A stretch of DNA of 64,000 nt from Pseudomonas uvaldensis (GTDB taxonomy: Bacteria; Pseudomonadota; Gammaproteobacteria; Pseudomonadales; Pseudomonadaceae). Positions 51,801-58,709 of the stretch are shown one piece after another. Under the pieces are notes generated by a model. It saw only the letters and a list, made by a program, of their open reading frames with translations. It was not told where the DNA came from and ran no database searches. The translations under genes and the position numbers were made by a program. The DNA lies in assembly GCF_021271205.1 (NCBI RefSeq), contig NZ_JAIWKS010000002.1, forward strand, positions 124,001-188,000. Direction: 5' to 3'. Positions within the stretch are counted from its first letter, which is position 1, and every line of letters starts with the position of its first letter.

Positions 51801-53220
51801 CAGCGAACCCCACGAGCGGACCTGGTGGCGAGCCGCCCATGATGACGCCCAGGGTTACTACTACCTGAGTGAGCATCGGGCCCGGTTTATTCACCTCGAT
51901 GATCCGCAGGGCTGTCGCCTGGGTTTGCCGTACCTGTCCCGGGACAACGCGTTGGTACTGTCCAAGACCATGTTGGGACCCGAAGATATCTCCTTCGAGG
52001 CGATGTTCGATCGCCTTAATGCGCCGCCCAGGGATGACTTCAGGCGGGTACTGGCACAATTGTCCGTGCAGCGTTATCAGCAGACAGGCCAGACCTTGCC
52101 GGTGGGGCAAGCCAGCTTCGAAGCGCTCCCTGATTACCTGGAGTCTGCCGAGCTGGATGAAGCTGCGCTGCGGGCTTACGAATCCGTGCTCGATCCCGAG
52201 GAGCTGGCCGACAAGCTGACCGGACTCGGTTATCGGCCCATGCAGGCACTCTTGCCCGAGGAACCGGACAGGATACTGTGGTCGACCCGCAAGGGATTCA
52301 TGACCTACGCCGGCCTGGACGGTTTCTACCGGGTGATTCGTACCCGTGTTACCGAACGCCAGGGTGCGACAGACATCGTCTTCGATCCCTACTATTGCCT
52401 ACCGATGGCCATCACCACCGCTGACGATTGCAGCACCCATGTCACCGACGTGGACTACCGGTTCGTGTTGCCTCGTCGCATCGTCGACCCGAATCAGAAT
52501 GTCCAGGAGGCCCGTTTTGATGGCTTCGGCGAACTATTAGCCAGCAGCTTCCATGGCACCGAGCGTGGTGTGGAGGTGGGTTTCGAGCCACTGGATGACT
52601 ATCAACCCGTAGTCCGTTTGCCTGATCAAGCCATTGCCGACCCGGATGCTGCGTTGCAGGGCGCGGCCAGCGCGTGCTTTCGCGATGCCTTCAGCTGGAT
52701 GCTGCGTCGTGAACCGGTACATGCAGTGGTCCTGCAAGCCGACCGCTATCCGGAACCACCCGATAACCCCGAGCGAAAGATCCGCATTGTGGTGCAGTGC
52801 TGGGACGGTTTCGGCCGGGCATTGCAGACCAAGCAGAAGGTCGAGCCAGGCATCGCCTACCAGATCGCCGACGACGGCAGCCTGGTGCTGGAGGGCGACC
52901 AACCGGTGACCGCGCCAGCGGCTGAGCGCTGGCGGGTCAGCGAGCGGGTCGAATACAACAACAAGGGCCTGGCCGTGCGCGTCTATAGGCCGTACTTCGC
53001 CGATGGCCATCGCTACATCAACGACGAATCGTTCCGCCGCTTCGGTCATTGCGACCGGCAGTTCTACGATCCTCTTGGGCGCCCGACCCTGACGGTCACG
53101 GCGATGGGGTATTGGCGGCGCCAGCGTTACCTGGGGTGGTACAGCATTGCCGAGGATGAGAACGATACGTTGGAAGAGTCCTCGGCAAGTCAGGCAGCGT
53201 CATCAGGAGACCGACAATGA
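48877..53220 (+). CDS. Insecticidal toxin complex TcB-like (SpvB/TcdB) protein
   Basis: A 1447-residue protein of the TcB type. The SpvB-like N-terminal part is about 10-290 (LPKGGGAIQSIGKGW, FGLGWVLSLGCVARR). A propeller-like middle follows, with repeated LVDLYGEGIPGVLYR and LMDLTGDGRLDWVM elements, then the TcdB middle regions (about 640-1000; YLLQQTNNNMGAMGQVTYRSS). The C-terminus ends in the TcB signature FYDPLGRPTLTV then WYSIAEDENDT. In Tc toxins TcB and TcC build a hollow cocoon holding the toxin tip, which TcA injects. No TcA gene is present, and the TcC gene that follows (ATGA overlap at 53217) is broken. The frame itself is intact. GGAG lies 7 bases before the ATG. Function without partners is unclear. 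Confidence 0.9.
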   Translation: MDQPESVSVTPPSLPKGGGAIQSIGKGWRDVGPSGKASFDLPLPISPGRGFAPPLTLSYGSSVGNSLFGLGWVLSLGCVARRTSKGVPDYTDDDVMLGPDGTVWLAERDDAGDIIRTPVRSYRGLDLGTDYQVARYFPRIEGSFERIEHWRSVDDFPGFWLIHGADGSLHLYGINSSSRSTDLEDHLRVGEWLLEESLNAHGEHILYEYAGEDHAGMPEDTPRDFRAQCYLCRVRYGNAEAFEHLYHWAPDQLEQAQWHFDLIFDYGERSTALDTIPAYEASGVWPVRSDPFATYGYGFLLGNLRLCRQVLMFHRFEPLGSEPLLVQRLLFEYQATALGYNLLAAAHLQGLDEQGRLESRPPVEFSYSPFSHDDSRYDAFEAMPGLNDGQQYQLVDLYGEGIPGVLYRSDKAWYYREPLRGEPAKSADDVGYDSWRRLEGIPVMDSRKAVRQSLMDLTGDGRLDWVMAQPAVSGFFTLNPDRSWSKFITFEAFPREFFHPQSQLADLMGSGLSDLALIGPRSVRLYASRRQTGFATGREAPHHIESAPNDRLPLLSQAQTELVAFSDVLGSGQQHLVRIRHNEIVCWPNRGHGRFDPGFRLASLPYAEASFEAARVLLADLDGSGAADLIYLTSEHAEIFMNRAGMGFESSPRILPWPAGVRYDRLCQVSVADLQGLGCSSLVLTVPHMKPQHWRCDFVQAKPYLLQQTNNNMGAMGQVTYRSSAQEWLDEKQVLMAAGMEPTSYVPFPMPVAVEQVQLDEITGNRLTQRFEYRQGFYDGQEREFRGFGLVQQTDSEVTGDERQRTGFTAPVLRKIWFHTGRLPDLSGPDYDRSDSAAPALGAALLLAPQGDAPDVIISQPDEMTRHDMAYALAGLPLRVEVFGPDASDPLHTSPYSIQQHRYAVRLWQGREEYQPYCRMQPLELESVLCTYERQPDDPLCHHRISLAWDRYGGLTHEVTVDYARRKSVNDEPPFSEPHERTWWRAAHDDAQGYYYLSEHRARFIHLDDPQGCRLGLPYLSRDNALVLSKTMLGPEDISFEAMFDRLNAPPRDDFRRVLAQLSVQRYQQTGQTLPVGQASFEALPDYLESAELDEAALRAYESVLDPEELADKLTGLGYRPMQALLPEEPDRILWSTRKGFMTYAGLDGFYRVIRTRVTERQGATDIVFDPYYCLPMAITTADDCSTHVTDVDYRFVLPRRIVDPNQNVQEARFDGFGELLASSFHGTERGVEVGFEPLDDYQPVVRLPDQAIADPDAALQGAASACFRDAFSWMLRREPVHAVVLQADRYPEPPDNPERKIRIVVQCWDGFGRALQTKQKVEPGIAYQIADDGSLVLEGDQPVTAPAAERWRVSERVEYNNKGLAVRVYRPYFADGHRYINDESFRRFGHCDRQFYDPLGRPTLTVTAMGYWRRQRYLGWYSIAEDENDTLEESSASQAASSGDRQ

Positions 53221-54026
53221 CCAAGGTCCCCAGCCGCCTGTGTCCGAGGAAATGCCATCGTCTCGCCCAATGCCTGTCTGGCTGTCCTGTACCGAGAAGT
53301 GCAGAGGCGAGCCAGGAAAAAAGAGCACCGCAGGTGAATAGCGACATTCATCAGCACACGCCGGTCTTGACGGTCGTCGACCCTCGGGGCTGGATATCCG
53401 CCGGGTCGACTTTTGTCGCTCTGTCGAGACGACAGAAGCCGAAGAGCGGGTCAACCGCAGTGCCTATGATGCAATGGCGCGTTTGGTTGCGCAGTGGGAT
53501 CCCAGGCTTTGGGTATTGAGCGCAGGGGATGCTTCAACACCCGCCAACCTCCCGCGAGGCTTCCGGCGAAGTGCTGCATGTGATCCGTGTCCAGGCCGGA
53601 CGCAGCGCCATGCAAATATTGCACTGGGAAACAGCGCCTCCAGCCGGGATCGCCAACGACCAGTATCGCTACAGCCTGACCGATCACCTGGGGTCCAGTT
53701 GTCTGGAACTGGATAGCGACGCGGGTGTGATCAGCCAGGAAAGTTATCACCCGTATGGCAGTACGGCCTGGTTTGCCGGGCGAAGTGAAGTTGAAGCGGG
53801 TTACAAGACGGGGCGGTATTCGGGCAAGGAGCGGGATGCGACGGGTCTTTATTATGGGTTCAGGTATTACGTGCCGTGGTTGCAGAGATGGGGTAGTCCG
53901 GATCCGGCCGGAGAAATCGATAGTTTGAATTTGTATGGATTTGTTCAGAGCAATCCTATTAGGGTGTTTTGGATCAGTGTTAACCTCACCGGGGTCAAGT
54001 GCTTCGGTGTCAGCCAGGCAGCGTGA
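53217..54026 (+). pseudogene. Remnant of a TcC/Rhs toxin gene
   Basis: Three pieces of a TcC protein can be followed. The first (frame of ATG 53217) contains the N-terminal TPVLTVVDPRG and then loses its frame at about 53386-53390. The second, in another frame, continues LDIRRVDFCRS through AYDAMARLVAQWDPRLWVL to TPANL (about 53556). The third, back in the first frame, is the end of the Rhs core: EVLHVIRVQAGRSAMQILHWE, YRYSLTDHLGSS, GRYSGKERDATGLYYGFRYY, then SPDPAGEIDSLNLYGFVQSNPI at about 53975. Several hundred residues of the core between pieces two and three are missing, and after NPI there is only a short unrelated tail instead of a variable toxin. In an intact TcC this would be one protein of roughly 700-1000 residues. 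Confidence 0.85.
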
Positions 54027-54210
54027 AAAAGGGGCGTTTGGCTGTTCTTCCAACCGCACCACAATTGTTCATCCTTCCCTTCAGAACCGTCCAGCCCTGC
54101 CGATACAGCCGACGATAAACCGTATCGCACGGTCACTCCAACGGTGCCCGTTCCTGCTGCAGCACCTCACGATTTCAGGTTGCCTACAGCCAGCCTCAGG
54201 TAAATGAACC

Positions 54211-55956
54211 ATGTCAGCCCACCCCAAAACCGAGCTGGAAAGCGCCCTTGCCTTGTGCAAAGGCAGTTTTCTTTCCGTTGGTTTCTTCAGCTTTTTCGTC
54301 AACCTGCTGATGCTGGTTCCGTCCTTCTACATGCTCCAGGTGTATGACCGTGCCGTCGGCAGCGCCAGCCTGTCGACGTTGTCGATGCTGACGCTGATCA
54401 TGCTGCTGTTGATGACCACGATGGGCGGGCTGGAGTGGGTGCGTTCACGGATCATGGTGCGGATCAGTACGCGTCTGGATACGCTATTGGGCCAGCGACT
54501 GTTCGACGCCAGTTTCAAGCAGGCCCTCTACAGCAGCGGCATGAATGCTTCGGGCCAGCCGTTGAGCGATCTGGGGAGCTTGAGGCAGTTTCTGACCGGA
54601 AACGGCCTGTTCGCGTTCTTCGATGCGCCTTGGATTCCGATCTACCTGGCGGTCATGTTCATCTTCCATCCCTGGTACGGGTGGATAGGGGTCTTGAGCG
54701 CGTTGTTGCTGGGGGCGCTGGCCTTTGCCAACGAGAAGCTGACGCGTGGACCATTGCAGGCGGCCAACCGGGAACAGATGGCCGCCACGACCTTCATCAA
54801 CAAGAGCTTGCGCAATGCCGAAGTGGTCGAATCCATGGGCATGCTTGCGAGCCTGCGCCAGCACTGGAGCGGGCGTATTCATCAGGTCCTGACCCTGCAG
54901 AGCCTGGCCAGTGACCGTGCGGCGACTATTTCCGCGGTATCCAGGACGTTCCGCCAGATCGTCCAGTCCTTGGTGCTGGGCCTGGGCGCCTATCTGACGA
55001 TCACTCATGAGATTTCGCCAGGGTTGATGATTGCTGGCTCCATTTTGCTGGGGCGGGCGCTGGCGCCCATCGATCAGTTGATCGGTGTGTGGAAAGGCTT
55101 CCTGGGGGCACGCTCGCAATATGCGCGGTTGCGCGAGCTGCTGACGAAGGTCGCCGCAGAGCCTGAGCGCATGTCGTTGCCGGCACCTGAAGGGGCGATT
55201 CGCGTCGAGGGGTTGTCGGTGGGGGCGCCGGACAGCCGCAAACCGATCATTCGTGGCGTGGGCTTCCAGGTAGCTGCCGGGGAGGTGGTTGGCATCATCG
55301 GTTCCAGCGGCGCCGGCAAGTCCACCCTGGCCAGGGCACTGTTGGGAATCTGGCCTGGCCTGGCCGGCACCGTGCGCCTGGACGGGGCGGACATCAGCCA
55401 GTGGCGCCGGGACGAACTGGGTCAGTACATCGGTTATCTGCCCCAGGATATCGAGCTCTTCGAAGGCACCATCAGTCAGAATATTTCACGCTTCGGCCCG
55501 GTCAATGCGCCAGCAGTGGTGGCCGCTGCGCGCATGGCGGGTGTCCATGAGCTGGTGCTGCAACTGCCCGATGGCTACGACACCGTGATCGGCGCCAATG
55601 GCGGCGGATTGTCCGGCGGCCAGCGGCAACGTATCGGCCTGGCTCGCGCCCTGTACGGCGAACCGCGTCTGGTGGTGCTCGATGAGCCCAACTCCAACCT
55701 GGATGATGCCGGAGAAAAAATGCTCGCCCAGGCGTTGCAGAAACTCAGGCAGAGCCGGGCCACGGTGTTTGTCATCACCCATCGGTCCGGGGTATTGGCG
55801 CAGGTGGATAAGCTGTTGGTGCTCAATCATGGCGAGTTGAGTCTGTTCGGGCCGCGCGACCTGGTCTTGGCACGATTGCAGAGTGCCTCGCCCGCGCCTC
55901 ATCAGGCTGCGGCGATTCAACCGAAGGCGGCGGACGAGTCTCTTTATGCAAAATAA
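54211..55956 (+). CDS. aprD: Type I secretion ABC transporter, AprD-like
   Basis: A 581-residue inner-membrane ABC exporter (permease and ATPase in one chain) of the AprD/PrtD family. Six membrane helices lie in the first 300 residues (FFSFFVNLLMLVPSFYMLQVYDR is typical). The nucleotide-binding domain has Walker A GSSGAGKST, signature LSGGQRQR, Walker B LVVLDEPNSNLD and the switch His in VITHR. It would power export of the serralysin encoded at 58710. The first gene of aprD-aprE-aprF; the last codons overlap the aprE start. The roughly 200 bp before it, after the TcC remnant, must hold its promoter, but I could not place it. Confidence 0.93.
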   Translation: MSAHPKTELESALALCKGSFLSVGFFSFFVNLLMLVPSFYMLQVYDRAVGSASLSTLSMLTLIMLLLMTTMGGLEWVRSRIMVRISTRLDTLLGQRLFDASFKQALYSSGMNASGQPLSDLGSLRQFLTGNGLFAFFDAPWIPIYLAVMFIFHPWYGWIGVLSALLLGALAFANEKLTRGPLQAANREQMAATTFINKSLRNAEVVESMGMLASLRQHWSGRIHQVLTLQSLASDRAATISAVSRTFRQIVQSLVLGLGAYLTITHEISPGLMIAGSILLGRALAPIDQLIGVWKGFLGARSQYARLRELLTKVAAEPERMSLPAPEGAIRVEGLSVGAPDSRKPIIRGVGFQVAAGEVVGIIGSSGAGKSTLARALLGIWPGLAGTVRLDGADISQWRRDELGQYIGYLPQDIELFEGTISQNISRFGPVNAPAVVAAARMAGVHELVLQLPDGYDTVIGANGGGLSGGQRQRIGLARALYGEPRLVVLDEPNSNLDDAGEKMLAQALQKLRQSRATVFVITHRSGVLAQVDKLLVLNHGELSLFGPRDLVLARLQSASPAPHQAAAIQPKAADESLYAK

Positions 55957-57265
55957 TCTGCACCCCTCTGTCGACATGTCCGGATTACCCATCGATGACA
56001 AACCGACTCGGCGCGTCGGCTATCTTATGCTGCTGGTCACCTTTGGCCTGTTCGGCGGTTGGGCAGCGCTGGCGCCGCTCGACAGCGCGGCACTGGCCCC
56101 GGGCGTGGTCACGGTTAAAAGCTATCGCAAGACCGTGCAGCATCTTGAAGGCGGCATCGTGCGCGAACTGCGCGTGCATGATGGCGACAAGGTCAAGGCC
56201 GGTGATGTGCTGCTGGTGCTCGATAACACCCAGGCACGGTCGGAAATGGAGGCCATGCGCAGCCAACTGATCGCCGCGCTCGAACTGCAGGCCCGGCTTG
56301 AGGCTGAACGGGACCTGGCGCCCGAGCCGCTGGCCGTGCCGACCCTGGACCCCAACGATCCGCGCGTACGTGAAGCACGTGACAGCGAGGCCCGGATTTT
56401 CCAGACCCGACGGACTTCGCTGCTGGGCGAAATCGGCCTGCAAGAGACGACCATCGGGCAAATCGAAGAACAGATCCGCGGGTTCAAGGCGATCATCGCC
56501 AGCAAGCAGACCCTGGCAGCGTCCTATGAAGAAGAAATTGTCGATTTGCGGGCACTGCTTGCCGAAGGCTACGTAGACAAGCAGCGCCTGCGGGAGCAGG
56601 AGCGCAGTCTTGCGCGGCTGCGGACCGAAATTGCCGAAAGCCAATCGGAGATCGCACAGGCACGGGTCCATGTCGACGAAGCGAAGTTGAAGATCCTGCA
56701 GCTCAAAAAGGCGTTCGCCAGTGAAGTCGCGGGTCTGTTGGGCGATGCGCGGACCAAGGTCTACGAGCTGCGCGAACGTCTGGCCACCTTGCAGGACCGC
56801 GACCAGCGCACCGATATCGTCGCACCCGAGTCGGGCATGGTCATGGGCATGACCGTGCATACCCTGGGCGCCGTGGTCAGTCCGGGCACCGCGCTGCTGG
56901 ATATCGTGCCGGCCAACGAGGAATTGATCGTCGAGGCGCAAGTCTCGCCGATGGACATCGATCGCGTTGCACTGGGCAAGCCGGCGAAGATGCGCTTCAG
57001 TGCATTCAAGAGCAGCACCACACCTGTCATCGAAGGGCAATTGGTGCAGATATCCGCCGACCGCCTGACCAACAAAGACACCGGCACGGCCTACTACCTG
57101 GCCCGCGTGGCCCTCACCGACAGCGGGCGCCAAGCCTTGGGCAATCTTGCACTGGTGCCCGGCATGCCGGTCGAAGTCTTGATCAATACGGGCGAACGGA
57201 CCCTGTTGCAGTATCTGATGCAGCCTGCCAGCAACGCATTCGCCCGTTCGTTGATCGAGGATTGA
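55946..57265 (+). CDS. aprE: Type I secretion membrane-fusion protein, AprE-like
   Basis: A 439-residue HlyD-family adaptor. It has one N-terminal membrane helix (VGYLMLLVTFGLFGGWAAL), a split lipoyl domain (KTVQHLEGGIVRELRVHDGDKVKAGDVLLVLD and later DIVAPESGMVMGMTVHTLGAVVSPG), a long periplasmic coiled coil (about 100-270), and a C-terminal barrel. It bridges AprD and AprF. I start at ATG 55946 (MQNNLHPSVD), which overlaps aprD by 11 bases; a longer frame from 55883 merely re-reads the end of aprD. Confidence 0.93.
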   Translation: MQNNLHPSVDMSGLPIDDKPTRRVGYLMLLVTFGLFGGWAALAPLDSAALAPGVVTVKSYRKTVQHLEGGIVRELRVHDGDKVKAGDVLLVLDNTQARSEMEAMRSQLIAALELQARLEAERDLAPEPLAVPTLDPNDPRVREARDSEARIFQTRRTSLLGEIGLQETTIGQIEEQIRGFKAIIASKQTLAASYEEEIVDLRALLAEGYVDKQRLREQERSLARLRTEIAESQSEIAQARVHVDEAKLKILQLKKAFASEVAGLLGDARTKVYELRERLATLQDRDQRTDIVAPESGMVMGMTVHTLGAVVSPGTALLDIVPANEELIVEAQVSPMDIDRVALGKPAKMRFSAFKSSTTPVIEGQLVQISADRLTNKDTGTAYYLARVALTDSGRQALGNLALVPGMPVEVLINTGERTLLQYLMQPASNAFARSLIED

Positions 57266-57266
57266 C

Positions 57267-58589
57267 ATGAAATCCCTGATCGCGGTGTGTCTGCTGCTTC
57301 TGCCGTTGGGTGCCCTGGCTGACAACGATTCTGCGCTTCCCTATGTCGATCTGTGGCAACTGCATCAGGAGGCGCAAGGGGCCGACCCGCGCATCCTGCG
57401 GGCCCAGGCCATGACCCGTAGCGGTGAGGGCAACGAAAGGGCCGCCCTGGGCCGATTGCTGCCGCAGCTCAGCGCCTCCGGCAGTGTCAACCGCAGTCGA
57501 CGGGAGGATGACCTGGGCCGCATCCAATACAACGGCAAGCGCATGGCCATGGTGCTCAGCCAGGTGATCTACGACCCGCAGGTCTGGCGCAGCTACCAAA
57601 AGTACGTGGAACTGACCCAGAAAGGTCAATACGAGTCCGACGATACCCAAGTACAGGCCAGCATTGACCTGTCCGAGCGCTACTTCGCCGTGCTCGCTGC
57701 CGAAGATGAACTGTCACTGGTACGCAGCGAGCTGGCTGCGACCGAGCGTAATCTCAAGCGGATCAATGCGCTGTATGCCCGCCAGATGGCGATGGTGACC
57801 GATACCCTGGACCTTGAAGCACGCGTGGACGCGCTGAAGGCTGACGAGATTGAAGCCAGTAACAAGGTCCAGGTCAGCCGTGAAGCCATTTCCGAGCTGG
57901 TAGGGCGCGACGTCCAGGAACCCTTCAAACGCATCGGCGACAGCCCGGCTTTCACCCTGCCGGCACAAGCGCCGGACTATTGGGTGCAAACGGCACTCGA
58001 CAGCAACCCGGCGTTGCATGCCCGTGAGCACAGTATCCGCGCCGCCGACGCCGCGATCGGTGAAGCGAAGGCCGGCCATCTGCCCCGGCTGGGCCTGAAC
58101 CTGACGGCGCAACGCAGTGACATCGGTTACGAAGGCGCGCTGACGCCTCGCTCGGACAACCTCGTCGCTTCCCTCGATTTGCAAGTGCCGCTCTACAGTG
58201 GCGGTTCCACCAGCGCCCGGGTTTCGAGTTCCGAAAGCGACAAGGAGGTAGCCCAGCAGGAGTTGGAAGCCTTGCGGCGTCAAGTGGTCAAGGAAACCCG
58301 CACCGCTTATCTGGGCATGACGGCCGAACTCAGCCGGATCAAGGCGACACGTCACGCGCTGGAGTCCGCTGAAAAATCACGATTGGCGACGGAGAAAGCC
58401 TTCGGCTATGGCGTCAAGAATGCCGTCGATGTGCTGGACAGTATCAAGGAAGAGTTTCGCGCAAGGCGTGATTTTTATCAGTCCCAGTACCGGTTCGTGA
58501 CAAGCATGCTCGTACTGCATCGCTGGAGCGGAAGGTTGGGGGATGGGGATATTCGTAAGGTCAATGAATGGCTTGTGACACCCCATTGA
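57267..58589 (+). CDS. aprF: Type I secretion outer-membrane channel, AprF-like (TolC family)
   Basis: A 440-residue TolC-type channel with a Sec signal peptide (MKSLIAVCLLLLPLGALA, cleaved near 18). Two repeated OEP halves are seen: ADPRILRAQAMTRSGEGNERAALGRLLPQLSASG, and NPALHAREHSIRAADAAIGEAKAGHLPRLGLNL. It completes the apr exporter across the outer membrane. The ATG lies one base past the aprE stop with GAGGA in front. 120 bp separate it from the protease gene. Confidence 0.92.
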   Translation: MKSLIAVCLLLLPLGALADNDSALPYVDLWQLHQEAQGADPRILRAQAMTRSGEGNERAALGRLLPQLSASGSVNRSRREDDLGRIQYNGKRMAMVLSQVIYDPQVWRSYQKYVELTQKGQYESDDTQVQASIDLSERYFAVLAAEDELSLVRSELAATERNLKRINALYARQMAMVTDTLDLEARVDALKADEIEASNKVQVSREAISELVGRDVQEPFKRIGDSPAFTLPAQAPDYWVQTALDSNPALHAREHSIRAADAAIGEAKAGHLPRLGLNLTAQRSDIGYEGALTPRSDNLVASLDLQVPLYSGGSTSARVSSSESDKEVAQQELEALRRQVVKETRTAYLGMTAELSRIKATRHALESAEKSRLATEKAFGYGVKNAVDVLDSIKEEFRARRDFYQSQYRFVTSMLVLHRWSGRLGDGDIRKVNEWLVTPH

Positions 58590-58691
58590 CAACGTTCACA
58601 TTGAAATAAGTGGCTAAATGATATCAAGGCCGCTGTTTCTGATGCACAATAACCCTTTTTTGTAGCGGTCGCATCGGGAAGACCGCAAATT

Positions 58692-58704
58692 GCTTACAGG
58701 AAGC
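58692..58704 (+). promoter_or_regulatory. Shine-Dalgarno hairpin of the serralysin gene, RsmA-type
   Basis: GCTTACAGGAAGC folds into a 4-bp stem (GCTT/AAGC) with loop ACAGG, so the Shine-Dalgarno AGGA and the RsmA-like ACAGGA core are presented in a hairpin 6 bases before the ATG at 58710. This is the classical shape of Gac/Rsm-controlled exoproduct genes; binding is inferred. Confidence 0.5.
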
Positions 58705-58709
58705 TTCAA

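Noticed and set aside
53529..54026. A small intact Rhs-type toxin gene
   Set aside because: The frame starts inside the Rhs core, lacks the N-terminal core and the toxin tip, and joins to TcC fragments in other frames, so it is a remnant.
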